IMG/VR virus record: IMGVR_UViG_3300021197_000748
Coordinates: 1 to 57,038 of that record
Source of the DNA: a virus
Length of the DNA: 57,038 bases
Strand: one strand, 5' to 3'
Made by a program: the position numbers and the translations under genes. Of this stretch, positions 27,762-36,897 are shown in pieces. Within the stretch, counting starts at the first letter, position 1. Each line of letters starts with the position of its first letter. The notes below the pieces were generated by a model. The model was not told the origin of the DNA. It made no database searches and worked only from the letters and a program-made list of their open reading frames with translations.

Positions 27762-28325
27762 TCATCGGGGGAACTTGAGGAGATACTCCTGAAGATCCTG
27801 CGTGATGGTCGCGGTGAACGCCTCGTCCCCAGGAGGGATAGAGCCGGTACCGGCCATGAGCAGTAGAGCTTCGAGGCAACCCTCGACGGACCCTGCAGTA
27901 GCCATGTTGAGCGCGTTACCGTAGGCAACGAGCGAGGCAGCACGACCAGCAGCGTCCTGGTCCTTAGCGTAGAAGTACGAGATCGCACCTCGCCGCACGT
28001 CGGTCAAGATACCCTCGTCACGAAGCATCATAGGCTTCACGATCGAGATAACCTGATCAGGAGTCATAGACGAGTAGTTGTTAAAGAGGTGTGAGAGCAC
28101 CGCGTCAGCTGCTTCGTCGTCCGTGAGGTTAGCAACGACCGCAAGAGGACCGTAGTCCGTAGCATCGTTGCCCGTAAGATTCGGTCGATGATCCTTAACC
28201 ATAGTCCATCGAACGTTACCGTTCATGCTATCGGTCGTGTCATGAATGATATAAAGCGCGGGATCGGTGATACCGGCGTCGAGATTCTGAATCATCTTAT
28301 ATGTATGTTCTTCAAACAATGCCAT
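27762..28325 (-). CDS. 187-residue accessory protein of the fibre island, unknown function
   Basis: It starts MALFEEHTYKMIQNLDAGIT; the ATG at 28325 overlaps the stop of the 951-residue gene (TGATG), so it is coupled to it. It is compact and mostly helical (about 75-160: LTDDEAADAVLSHLFNNYSS, DAAGRAASLVAYGNALNMAT), with no signal peptide, membrane segment or coiled coil. The final residues (QEYLLKFPR) are basic. Position between two fibre genes and translational coupling suggest a fibre assembly chaperone, adaptor or small virion protein. I recognise no family. Confidence 0.6.
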   Translation of the reverse strand: MALFEEHTYKMIQNLDAGITDPALYIIHDTTDSMNGNVRWTMVKDHRPNLTGNDATDYGPLAVVANLTDDEAADAVLSHLFNNYSSMTPDQVISIVKPMMLRDEGILTDVRRGAISYFYAKDQDAAGRAASLVAYGNALNMATAGSVEGCLEALLLMAGTGSIPPGDEAFTATITQDLQEYLLKFPR

Positions 28326-31180
28326 CAGTCGATCCCTTCAATAGCGGCATCGAAGCCGTTGCCTGAGTAGTCCTTGATCACGCCAGTGCTGAGGTCATCA
28401 GCCATGGGGTAATAGAGGCGCATCGTAGCGCCGTCAACAGTGTCCAGCCAAGTCCGCAGGTCGACCGCGGAGTTCATGGCCGTGTGCAGAGTAGCAATCG
28501 CGTCACCTTCGAGAGGGGACGTAAGAGTCCACTCATTCATCGACGTACCACCACCGTAGTAAGTGTTGGAGAAGTCAGCGTTGTACGAGCGCATACCAAT
28601 GAAAGCATCCGAGCCATCACTGAGCCAGTTCACGGGATTGTTACCTGTGTTCGTCTTGGAGCCAACATGTTCACCGTTAATGTGGAACGACCAACCAGAT
28701 TGGGGAACAATATGCCCGTGAGGGAATCGCTCGCCGTCGATCAGAGTACCAGCGCCGGGGCCGTACTCCGGGGAGTTAATGATTGTCTGGTTGTAGACGT
28801 TAGCGCCACCGCTGTTGAGAGCATGCCAGTTCGACAGGAACCGGGTCCAGTTACCAGCGGCATTCATTGCAAGCGACCAGCTATTGCCGGGGTACGCGGC
28901 GTACTGCCACAGGTAGGCACCGTTGTCATCAGGGGTGAAGATCTTGGTGGTTTCGTCATAGAACCCCTTGAGGTCCGTGCGAAGCCACTTCTGAGTACCA
29001 CTCGTACCAAACGTACCATGGCGGGGAAGAACGCTAGCGCTCTTACCAGTCCAGGTGTACGTCATGGCATTGACGCTGCCGTTGTAAGCCTTGTCGTACG
29101 AATCGTACCAGACGTCTGAGCTGGTGTTCCACGTTGCGTCGTGAGAGAACGTCTGCATATATCCGTAGTAGCCAGTGGAAGCGATGTCGAAGGACATCTC
29201 AGCCGTGGTGTACAGGGGATACCGCTTCGAGATCGAGCCATCAAACTGGAACTGCGCCGACACGGAGAAGGCGGAGTTGTCATCCGGGTGGTAAGCCTCA
29301 GCATTGATCGCAGCGCCGGGGATCCGGATGCGGTTGTTCACCGAGTCAAAGTCCACGCCAGACGTATGAGGACCGGGCCAGGTGTCGCCAACCGGAGGGT
29401 TGGGATCATTGACGGCTGCGCCCGAGGGCTGCGGCCAGACCTGATGCCTCTTGGAGAGAATATAAATATCAATACCATTAGTAGCAAAGCCATCAACCAG
29501 CGCTCGAAGGGAGCGACAGATAATGACGCCGTCTACCAGCATTTCCAGGCGGAGGTCACCAGCACCCATGTCCGCGATACGCCACGTCAGGTCGACGTTG
29601 GTGAGATCAGCGGGAGTGTAGTTGCTGCCGGGGGTAACCGGGGTCATGCCACTGGCGTACGACGAGGTACCGATGTACGGTCGAACGTAGCAGTTGTGGC
29701 CGAAGACCTTGGTCGTGTCGGCAGTTCCTTCGACGTAGTAGTTGTAGCCCGAGCCCACATCAGTGTAGACGTAATCCTCGAAGTCCACGGTGTAGCCACC
29801 CTGAGCGTAGAAGAACGCGGCACGGTAGTAGTACGATCCGAAGCTATCGAAGTCCACGCCCTGCAGGGTCACAGCATCACCAGCGCTCTTGAGCGTAGCG
29901 AACTTGACCGTAGCATCGGTGGGCTTAAACGAGCCGCCATTAGCCTGGAGGTTGCCGTTAGGCAGTGCGTCCCAGATAGCGGAGTCAGCATTCATCCAGC
30001 CGTAGCCAGTCTGAGTGCCGTTGTCGTCACCGTAGGAGTAGACGTAAGGAACGTCAGCGACCGGAGCCGCGTCTTCGCCCTTAGCCTCAACCCAGTCAGA
30101 CGTATCACCGTCATAGATCCAGATCGAATCAGTATCATCGTTGATCGCCCACTGCCCAGCCGTAGCGGCGGGGAGCGCAGCCTCGTTGGCGAAGTTGCCC
30201 TTGAAGCTAGCGCTGAACAGGGGGTCGGCCTCAACCACATCAGGGAACTCAGGCACGCCGACGAGATCCATCGTGTGCTTCTGAGTACCGAACTGATAAC
30301 CAACCTCTTCGACCGTGAACTCGTTGTGTCCCTCGGCGAAGCCCGAGCTGGTGGACAGAGCCAGCAGCCAGATGTCTTCGTCAGTTCCCTTGGTTCCGTC
30401 CGAGAAGGAGGTAGACTCAGGGAGCTGGATACGCTGAGCCTCAGCGATCTCAGGGTGGACTGCCGCAGTGTGCTCGGCATCGCCAGTGTAGACGAGGTAT
30501 CGACCGTCAGGCTTGTTCTGGAGAAGCTGACCGGAGTCATCATCCCAGTTGATGCGAGACTTGTACCACGAAGCGTCACCGCTGCCGGTGGGCTTGGTGT
30601 AAGCCTGCATGTAGAAGTAACCGTTCACCAGGTTAACCACGGCCCACATCGTAGCGAGGTTGCCATAGTTGGTTTCGGTGAATACACCGGTGCCTCCGTA
30701 GAAGTACCAGTTGATCTTGTTGTTAGTCGTATTCTTGTAGTACCAGCCGGGGTTCTGCCCGGTGGGGTCAGCTCCGCCAAGCTCCGAGCCAGCAGCGATG
30801 CTGACGTTGGTGCTGAGCAGGGTCTGCCGGGAGTTAGCCGCTGCAGCAATGCTGCGAGGGACTCGATCCCAAGAGGTGCCATTGTACTTAACGATATCGT
30901 GAACGTCAACGTCAAGACCCTCGATCGTACCAGCCACATCAACGAAGAACCAGTCTCCGTTAGCGGGGCTAGGAAGAACGATGCTCGAGTTAAGATTAGC
31001 ATCAAGCGTACCGTTGTAGTTACCGCCGGTCATCCCAAAGTCAAGGACATCCTGACGATACTGAGAGACGGCGAACTTGCATGATTGACCAGTCGACTCA
31101 TCCCATACAAGGAAGTAGTCGCCCGTCGTGAAGTTTGGATTAGTGAGCGTAGGAAGCTCATTCACTGTAATTTTAGACAT
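28325..31180 (-). CDS. tail fibre-like protein with lectin-type beta-sandwich domains
   Basis: The protein has 951 residues. ATG 31180 follows AAAGGAAAACTAG. The N-terminus MSKITVNELPTLTNPNFTTG with YFLVWDESTG resembles the start of modular tail-fibre proteins that use a short N-terminal anchor. Residues 50-400 hold repeated strand motifs (GDWFFVDVAGTIEGLDVDVH, ATAGQWAINDDTDSIWIYDG), typical of fibre shaft repeats. The C-terminal third (about 620-951) looks like concanavalin/LamG-type lectin modules (GWSFHINGEHVG, MRLYYPMADDLSTGVIKDYS with GNGFDA at the end). It probably binds carbohydrate receptors. A 647-codon open frame runs antisense through it but is a shadow. Confidence 0.7.
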   Translation of the reverse strand: MSKITVNELPTLTNPNFTTGDYFLVWDESTGQSCKFAVSQYRQDVLDFGMTGGNYNGTLDANLNSSIVLPSPANGDWFFVDVAGTIEGLDVDVHDIVKYNGTSWDRVPRSIAAAANSRQTLLSTNVSIAAGSELGGADPTGQNPGWYYKNTTNNKINWYFYGGTGVFTETNYGNLATMWAVVNLVNGYFYMQAYTKPTGSGDASWYKSRINWDDDSGQLLQNKPDGRYLVYTGDAEHTAAVHPEIAEAQRIQLPESTSFSDGTKGTDEDIWLLALSTSSGFAEGHNEFTVEEVGYQFGTQKHTMDLVGVPEFPDVVEADPLFSASFKGNFANEAALPAATAGQWAINDDTDSIWIYDGDTSDWVEAKGEDAAPVADVPYVYSYGDDNGTQTGYGWMNADSAIWDALPNGNLQANGGSFKPTDATVKFATLKSAGDAVTLQGVDFDSFGSYYYRAAFFYAQGGYTVDFEDYVYTDVGSGYNYYVEGTADTTKVFGHNCYVRPYIGTSSYASGMTPVTPGSNYTPADLTNVDLTWRIADMGAGDLRLEMLVDGVIICRSLRALVDGFATNGIDIYILSKRHQVWPQPSGAAVNDPNPPVGDTWPGPHTSGVDFDSVNNRIRIPGAAINAEAYHPDDNSAFSVSAQFQFDGSISKRYPLYTTAEMSFDIASTGYYGYMQTFSHDATWNTSSDVWYDSYDKAYNGSVNAMTYTWTGKSASVLPRHGTFGTSGTQKWLRTDLKGFYDETTKIFTPDDNGAYLWQYAAYPGNSWSLAMNAAGNWTRFLSNWHALNSGGANVYNQTIINSPEYGPGAGTLIDGERFPHGHIVPQSGWSFHINGEHVGSKTNTGNNPVNWLSDGSDAFIGMRSYNADFSNTYYGGGTSMNEWTLTSPLEGDAIATLHTAMNSAVDLRTWLDTVDGATMRLYYPMADDLSTGVIKDYSGNGFDAAIEGID

Positions 31181-31192
31181 CTAGTTTTCCTT

Positions 31193-33211
31193 TCAACCAG
31201 CGCCAAGGCCGGGGAGGTCAAGTACAGGGGGATCAGGCATAGTGCCGGGAGCAGGTCCAGGAGTTCCATTCTCAAGAGCCGCGATACGATCGTTAAGGTT
31301 CGTGAGGAACGGGGTCAGATCATTAATAAGATAATCGTCAAGCGCCTCAATAGCGGTAAACGAATCATCGCTAAGATCCTTAAGCTCTGCAGCAGCCTTG
31401 GTCAGAAGACCTGTCATCGAAAGAGTCTCAAGGGTCTGCGTAGCAGTCGTAGCAGCGGTGCCGCTAGAAGCATCGGTTTCATCCGTGGCTTCTTCAGTAG
31501 GACCAGCAGGCAGCTGGTTATCAACGCCCTTCGCAATGTCCAGACCGACAGCCGCGAGATCCTGAGTAGTGGGACCGTAGTGGTACACACCAGGATTATC
31601 CTTATACTCCCAAGCACCGAGAGTCGAGAGGCTCTGAACCTTGTCGATAACCGAACCGGAAGGATCCTGTCCAGGGACGTAGTCCTTGATAGTCGCATCA
31701 GAGCCTTCGGTCACAGTACCGTCGACCGTAAGGTTACCGCGGAAGTAGGCATTGCCGTCATTGTCGATTTTAGCAATATTCGTTTTCGTCCCGCTAATAA
31801 GCTTCGTAGCAGAGAAGACCTCTCCGCCAATGTCGCCTGGGGACATAACATAGGTATATGTATTTGCATCATCTCGCCACATACTGCGGTTCGAGTGATC
31901 GTTAATGACATAATGATTTTGATAGCTGTCACCTCGGTTCCAGTTCAGTACACGAGAGTAATTCTCACCGGAACTAGACTGCGTAGCACGGGGATCAATA
32001 AGAATCGCCCCGTCTTGACGCCAGGTGGACGTATCAGTGAAGTCGTTACCAGCCTGATAGAACCACTCATAGCCAGAGGCGTTGGTGTTACGGATAACAC
32101 TGCCATCCTGGTTTCGAGTAACGTATGAACCACCGCCGGTGTCAGTACCGGGGATGTTCAGCTGAACGTTGTTGTAAGTACCATTGGTGGTATTGTCGAA
32201 CGTAAGGTTCGGCGGGGTTGCGTCTCCGTTGTCGAGCACATACTTGACAGCTGAGATATCACCAGTAGCTGAGATATCGCCAGTCGCTGAGATATCACCA
32301 CCGCCTTGTTGGGGATGAGACACTGTGGAAATATCACCAGTGAACGTAGTGGTAGGCACACCTCCAGGCTGGTCGTAGTCTTGCTTCTGGGTTACCGACT
32401 CTACAGCGCTTACGCGGCTACCAAGATTGGCATTCTCCGCGAACAGCGGTGCAACGACCTCACCCTGGATATCAAACCATTCGGTGTCACCGTTGGCCGC
32501 ACTTGCCTTGGCAAGCACGAACCCGTCCGCTCCGCCAGTCGGCACAAGGCTTCCGCCTGCGCCAATGACGATATTCGTTCCATCATACTCGAGAATACCG
32601 TTGCCAGCTGGGATGCTGACGTTGCCAATGTCCCAGAGGACGTTACCCGAGAGATCGAGAGGTCCGGTGTTTCCGCCACCACTACCACTACTAGAGGAGC
32701 CACCGCCAGAGAAGGCAGAGAGTTCCTGAGAGGCGTGCAGCAGCTGGGTCGCGCTCGCGTTCAGCATGCCTGACGTAAGTCGAGCGCCCGGCGCAAACGT
32801 GACAACCGCGGAGTTAATATCAGTTGATCGTCGAATAACGATCGGTGTACTCGAGGAGGCGTCAGCCACCTGAGGCCGGTAGTAGATCGTACTTACGCCG
32901 GGAATACTAATCGCAGTATCACCAAGAGGCGAGACCGTGACGGTGTTCTGATCAGTGTCAACAGAGTACAGAGTGCCAGGCAGGACAATAATCGCCTCCT
33001 GAATCTTAGGAGTCAGGCTGGAAACCTCAACCGACGTGCCGCCACCGCCCTGGGTATTATCAGCATACACGATCGTAGGGTTGAATCGAATCTCAACCTG
33101 GCTAGCTTCCGGAAGACTGTCCGAAAGAGGCATGCCACTGTAGCTATAGACGGAGCCATTAGCGTTAGTGACATAGGTGATTTGAATATTCGTTGAATCA
33201 AAAGTGGCCAT
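31193..33211 (-). CDS. tail fibre protein, gp17-type N-terminus with S74-like C-terminal chaperone
   Basis: The protein has 672 residues. ATG 33211 follows AAGGAGCCTACA. The first about 160 residues match the T7 gp17 N-terminal domain that docks on the tail tube: strands ending in an arginine-rich strand (PIVIRRSTDINSAVVTFAPG) and LTSGMLNASATQLLHASQEL, like IELRR and LNVAQIQTMHVAEEA in T7. After a Gly/Ser linker comes a beta-rich shaft with a GDISAT tandem repeat. The last 169 residues resemble peptidase S74 intramolecular chaperones: SDATIK gives Ser504 and Lys509 at the Ser/Lys spacing of endosialidases, followed by a Leu-rich coiled coil (LNDRIAALENG). The chaperone would fold the trimer and be cleaved off. 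It is probably the primary fibre to which the following proteins attach. Confidence 0.85.
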   Translation of the reverse strand: MATFDSTNIQITYVTNANGSVYSYSGMPLSDSLPEASQVEIRFNPTIVYADNTQGGGGTSVEVSSLTPKIQEAIIVLPGTLYSVDTDQNTVTVSPLGDTAISIPGVSTIYYRPQVADASSSTPIVIRRSTDINSAVVTFAPGARLTSGMLNASATQLLHASQELSAFSGGGSSSSGSGGGNTGPLDLSGNVLWDIGNVSIPAGNGILEYDGTNIVIGAGGSLVPTGGADGFVLAKASAANGDTEWFDIQGEVVAPLFAENANLGSRVSAVESVTQKQDYDQPGGVPTTTFTGDISTVSHPQQGGGDISATGDISATGDISAVKYVLDNGDATPPNLTFDNTTNGTYNNVQLNIPGTDTGGGSYVTRNQDGSVIRNTNASGYEWFYQAGNDFTDTSTWRQDGAILIDPRATQSSSGENYSRVLNWNRGDSYQNHYVINDHSNRSMWRDDANTYTYVMSPGDIGGEVFSATKLISGTKTNIAKIDNDGNAYFRGNLTVDGTVTEGSDATIKDYVPGQDPSGSVIDKVQSLSTLGAWEYKDNPGVYHYGPTTQDLAAVGLDIAKGVDNQLPAGPTEEATDETDASSGTAATTATQTLETLSMTGLLTKAAAELKDLSDDSFTAIEALDDYLINDLTPFLTNLNDRIAALENGTPGPAPGTMPDPPVLDLPGLGAG
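32250..32301 (-). repeat. 18-base tandem repeat encoding GDISAT units in the fibre shaft
   Basis: About 2.8 copies of an 18-base unit (plus-strand consensus gctgagatatcaccagta) lie inside the 672-residue fibre gene and encode GDISAT-GDISAT-GDISAV. Unit length equals a multiple of three, so copy number can change without frameshift. Such repeats lengthen or shorten a fibre shaft and are prone to slippage. Confidence 0.75.
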
Positions 33212-33239
33212 TGTAGGCTCCTTATGTTAGATGTTAAAG

Positions 33240-33267
33240 CCCCCGATTACCTTTCGATAATCGAAGG
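33240..33267 (-). terminator. intergenic hairpin before the tail fibre gene
   Basis: CCTTCGATTA pairs with TAATCGGGGG (minus strand, two G-U pairs) around TCGAAAGG, then CTTTAACATC and the ribosome site AAGGAGCC of the fibre gene. It lies between tail tubular protein B and the fibre, a place where fibre expression could be uncoupled from tail-tube expression. Same layout as the hairpins further down the island. Confidence 0.5.
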
Positions 33268-33283
33268 CCAGAGGAGGAGAACA

Positions 33284-36211
33284 CTACAACACGGAGGAAG
33301 AGGTTTGCTTAAACTTACCTCGTATTGTGATGTTCGTAATGTTCATTGGGGTCCAGTAATCACTGGCAATAAAAACGTTTGTCTTGTCTGAGAACCCGAG
33401 GATCTTACTCGTGAGCTCGCCTTGGTACTCGAGATTCGGCACCGAGAGATACGAGTTGACGGACGTGTCAGCCTGACGCGCCGCAAACGAGGTCATGGCA
33501 GTCCGCAGAGCGACGTTGCCGGCTCGATCATTATAGTCTTCGATAATCATCTGAGTAGGCCGTCCGCGCCGCTGGGCGATGACGTCATAGTTGCCGGTAT
33601 CGAAGTGACGAGTAATCATGGACGCGAGATTAAGCACGCCCTCCTGAGGGTTGTTCTCACCATCGCGAACGAACTGCTGACTGAGCTCGGCGTAGGCCGT
33701 GTAGTCAGTACCGATCCAGATACGAGAGCCGTCAGCCGGAGCTTCAGTGATGATCGCATTCTTGACCACGATCTCGGTATAGCCTGAGTTCTGCGTAACA
33801 GTACCCGGCACCAATGTCGCAGAGATGAATGCTGCGTTATCGAAGTCTGGTGAGGTAACGATAGTAAGCTTGTCCTCGTCGTAGCGGTAGGGCACTCGAA
33901 TCGTAGTCTCGCCGGCCGCGGCGTCGAAGTGAGCATTGTAGCCAACAGCGAGGGCCGGGTCGACGATATCAGTGCTATCGAGCGGAGTGTCCTTGAAGTA
34001 CAACGCCACAGACTGGCGGTTGTCAAGTCGAGGAACCTGCTCTTCAGGCTGTCGCATGTTAAGACGTTGAATAGTATATTCATCATCCAGCTTGTTAACC
34101 ATATACAGATCATTCTCCCACACGTTCATAGACAGAGGGTCACCAGTGACCATGTACTCATAGAATGCGTTCTGAAGAACCTGATCACCCTGATAGCGAG
34201 TCGTGTACATCACGAGCCGGCCGGGGATATCAGCGTCTGCGGCGATCATGGTATCCTGAGCGGTAGCAACCGCTACGGCACCGTAGTTTACGGGCAGATA
34301 GTTCGGGCAGTGCTGTGACAGCTCAACGGCCGTCGACAGCGAGCCACCGCGACCAAGGTAAAGATACAGCCTCTGTCTATCGTAGAAGAAGATGTTGTTA
34401 CCAAGAGTACGCGGCTTTACCAGGGGTGCGGTCGAGTAGAACGTCATCGGCTGAAGCTCAGCAGTGAACGGAGTGATCTGGTTCTCAGATCCCATCAGCT
34501 CGTACTGAGTATCAGCATTAGTGTTGACGAACATATACTCGTTAAACGGCACCATGGCGGTGATCGGGGTATACTTGTTAGACGAGGCCGCGATGTCGAT
34601 AGGATCGCTATCGATGATCAGACCGGGATCGTCAAGCCACAGATCAGTGTAGTCACCGGCTCGAGACGAGAACACGACGTCGCTCGCGGAGAACCAGAGG
34701 CGATCTCGGAAGAAGGCCACGGTCTTGAGAGCAGCAGTCTTGCCGTCCTTGAACGGTGATGGTCCAGGGTTAGTCTCGACAGTGCCCGAGGTACGGTGCT
34801 CCCATTCGAGAGTAGACCATTCCCACAGCGTCTTGCCGTTGTCCACGCCTGCGAACTCGAGCTCAACCGGCATGCGGTTAGGATCAAGTACAGAGTAGGC
34901 GTCAGGGGTACGAACCTTCATAGTGTGCGGAGAATCCACAGACTTCATAAGGTAGTAGCCTGGAGGGTTGCCTTGATACCCGGCGTTCACGTAGTAGATC
35001 TTACCTTCAGCACTGTTAGTAGTGCTTGATAGCTCGAGACCATACAGCGCGGCCAACATGTCTTCAGCACCATTGTTACCAGTAGTTACGTCGACCTCCG
35101 GCGGAGGGAACTTGATGTCAGCAAACGTAGGCACGGACTGGCCGTACTGAGGCTTGCTTGAGTCTGGGTAGATCCAGTCTTTGACATTGATTTCGATCGG
35201 AGTACGAGCTGGATCAAGAGCCGGCAGCGGTTCGGTGTAAGACGGTAGAACAAAGTTCGAGTCAGTGGTAGCAACCACAACCCAGTTGCCCTTGTCTCCC
35301 AGCTCTGCATTAGGGGCAACTACGGCCGCAACAGCCTGTAGAATGTAATAATCCACATTAGGAATTGGCCCATTCGAGTGCAGACCGTTGTCGCTGGACG
35401 TTGGCCCGGTGGTATCTGTATGCTGACCAGGCAGCACGAGCACCTCGGTACCACGAGCGTACGAGGAGTATGAGTCCCAGTAGACCGCGATACCCTGAGG
35501 GTCAACCTTGGTAGCCGTGGTGTAGGCAACCTCGAGTCCCTTGGGATCACGAACGTAGTCCTTAGGATCACCAGGATTATTAGTAGTCTTGAACTGACCA
35601 TCGAGCCCGAGCATACACCATTCGGTGTCTCCGACCTCGGTGTCAGCGCCGTCAAGCTTCTCGTCGGCCGTGAACGTGTGGAGGCGGCTAGTGTAGCCAG
35701 CCTGCACCATGGTGTTCAGGAAGACGAGGTTCTGACCCTTGGCTACGAACTCGAGCGGAGTGTCCGGCTCGTACACAAGGTACGCCCAGAGATCCGCATC
35801 GATCGAGCTCTGATCTTCTTGAGTATGATTCTCGAAGATGTCAGTGTTCTGATTAAAGAAGTAAACGTAGAACAGTTTATCTACGCCAGACACAGCAGCC
35901 CTGTCCACGACGATCAGATAGCGAGCGTCGTCAGACAGCGAGTGCCAGAAGAAGTCGGGCTTAGCCGTGGTAGGCAAGCCGAGCTTCTCGAAGTTGTAGT
36001 CGTTGGGGTTTTCACCGTCAAGATTCTGAAGCTTCATAACCTCCACACCGGGTCGCTTTTCCATGGACCGCTCAACGGTCACCATCATATTGGAGAGCTC
36101 CTGTGCTTCGGTAGGCAGACGCTTCGACGGGGCCTGACGGCCAACACCGCCAGAAAGAGTGTTGATAGGAATATTAGTGGACAACATCCGTCCCCGCTGG
36201 TTGTTAATCAT
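33284..36211 (-). CDS. tail tubular protein B (nozzle, gp12-like)
   Basis: The protein has 975 residues (T7 gp12: 794). I choose ATG 36211 (MINNQRGRMLSTNIPINTLS) because GGAGAGG lies nine bases before it and it forms an ATGA overlap with tail tubular A; an ATG six codons earlier (36229) is possible. The N-terminal IPINTLSGGVGRQAPSKRLP and NMMVTVERSMEKRPG match the start of podovirus nozzle proteins (polypeptide that lists conserved S-G-G and Q-P-x-x-R). It forms the beta-propeller nozzle at the tail tip, below gp11. The extra length may carry docking sites for the unusual number of fibre and spike proteins encoded next. Confidence 0.9.
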   Translation of the reverse strand: MINNQRGRMLSTNIPINTLSGGVGRQAPSKRLPTEAQELSNMMVTVERSMEKRPGVEVMKLQNLDGENPNDYNFEKLGLPTTAKPDFFWHSLSDDARYLIVVDRAAVSGVDKLFYVYFFNQNTDIFENHTQEDQSSIDADLWAYLVYEPDTPLEFVAKGQNLVFLNTMVQAGYTSRLHTFTADEKLDGADTEVGDTEWCMLGLDGQFKTTNNPGDPKDYVRDPKGLEVAYTTATKVDPQGIAVYWDSYSSYARGTEVLVLPGQHTDTTGPTSSDNGLHSNGPIPNVDYYILQAVAAVVAPNAELGDKGNWVVVATTDSNFVLPSYTEPLPALDPARTPIEINVKDWIYPDSSKPQYGQSVPTFADIKFPPPEVDVTTGNNGAEDMLAALYGLELSSTTNSAEGKIYYVNAGYQGNPPGYYLMKSVDSPHTMKVRTPDAYSVLDPNRMPVELEFAGVDNGKTLWEWSTLEWEHRTSGTVETNPGPSPFKDGKTAALKTVAFFRDRLWFSASDVVFSSRAGDYTDLWLDDPGLIIDSDPIDIAASSNKYTPITAMVPFNEYMFVNTNADTQYELMGSENQITPFTAELQPMTFYSTAPLVKPRTLGNNIFFYDRQRLYLYLGRGGSLSTAVELSQHCPNYLPVNYGAVAVATAQDTMIAADADIPGRLVMYTTRYQGDQVLQNAFYEYMVTGDPLSMNVWENDLYMVNKLDDEYTIQRLNMRQPEEQVPRLDNRQSVALYFKDTPLDSTDIVDPALAVGYNAHFDAAAGETTIRVPYRYDEDKLTIVTSPDFDNAAFISATLVPGTVTQNSGYTEIVVKNAIITEAPADGSRIWIGTDYTAYAELSQQFVRDGENNPQEGVLNLASMITRHFDTGNYDVIAQRRGRPTQMIIEDYNDRAGNVALRTAMTSFAARQADTSVNSYLSVPNLEYQGELTSKILGFSDKTNVFIASDYWTPMNITNITIRGKFKQTSSSVL

Positions 36212-36867
36212 GACGTTGTGCCTCTCCATCGACGGAAGTCGGGCGAGCTCGAGTTGCCGCGGAACACGGCGCGCTGGGTCTGAGCTGAGCTCGAGTCCCA
36301 GATGGTCTTGCGCTTGCTGTCCACGTCACGAGCCTTGCCCTTCATGTTATACATAGCCTCATCCTGAGCGAGGTACGCATCTGCACCTTGGTCACCCTGG
36401 GTCAGCATTTGATATCGACGAGCAGCAGAGGCTACGATTGCTCGCTGCCCAGGCGTATCGATATCTTCCCACTCAACAGACACGATGAGCGTAGCCTTGA
36501 TCTCTTCGGTCGAGTAGGCCGAGAAGTCAGACGTCTGATCGGTCACGTTCCAGAGGTAGAAGGATCCATTATTATTCTTAATGGAGACTCGTACCACATT
36601 GCCTTCGGCATTGGTGAGGAGCGAGTTAAAGTCGAGGCTGATGATGGTTGCCGGAAGTCGGACAAGCCCATCAGCATCGAGAGTAAGAGTCTTGCTGTAT
36701 CGGTTGTTTGCCAGCCCGCGGAACTGGTAGTCGTCCGTGAACTGGTTCAAAAGGTATTCAGCGATGGACGTATCAACGCCACTTTGGTTTTCCAAGTCTG
36801 AGACGATAGCTTCGCCTGCAGCGAGGAGACACTGGTTGACAGCATCAATTCTAGTCATAGCACCCAT
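36208..36867 (-). CDS. tail tubular protein A (adaptor, gp11-like)
   Basis: The protein has 219 residues (T7 gp11: 196). ATG 36867 follows AAAGGAGACTATC. The N-terminus MGAMTRIDAVNQCLLAAGEA and the LPATIISLDF strand are characteristic of gp11-type adaptors, which form the dodecameric ring between portal and nozzle. YLLNQFTDDYQFRGLANNRY matches the family's helical part. It is followed directly, with overlap, by tail tubular B, the standard podovirus pair. It stands after the double terminator that follows the capsid gene. Confidence 0.92.
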   Translation of the reverse strand: MGAMTRIDAVNQCLLAAGEAIVSDLENQSGVDTSIAEYLLNQFTDDYQFRGLANNRYSKTLTLDADGLVRLPATIISLDFNSLLTNAEGNVVRVSIKNNNGSFYLWNVTDQTSDFSAYSTEEIKATLIVSVEWEDIDTPGQRAIVASAARRYQMLTQGDQGADAYLAQDEAMYNMKGKARDVDSKRKTIWDSSSAQTQRAVFRGNSSSPDFRRWRGTTS

Positions 36868-36897
36868 GATAGTCTCCTTTCAAATGAGATTAGGGTT

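Noticed and set aside
23240-27988. Start of the giant fibre at 27988
   Set aside because: The first 105 codons overlap the 187-residue gene in another frame and read as Arg/Ser-rich shadow; the ATG at 27673 has a strong ribosome site in the shared leader.
29141-31084. 647-codon open frame on the plus strand
   Set aside because: It lies fully antisense to the 951-residue fibre gene, has no ribosome site or neighbours on that strand, and reads as low-complexity Val/Arg/Ser sequence produced by codon bias of the real gene.
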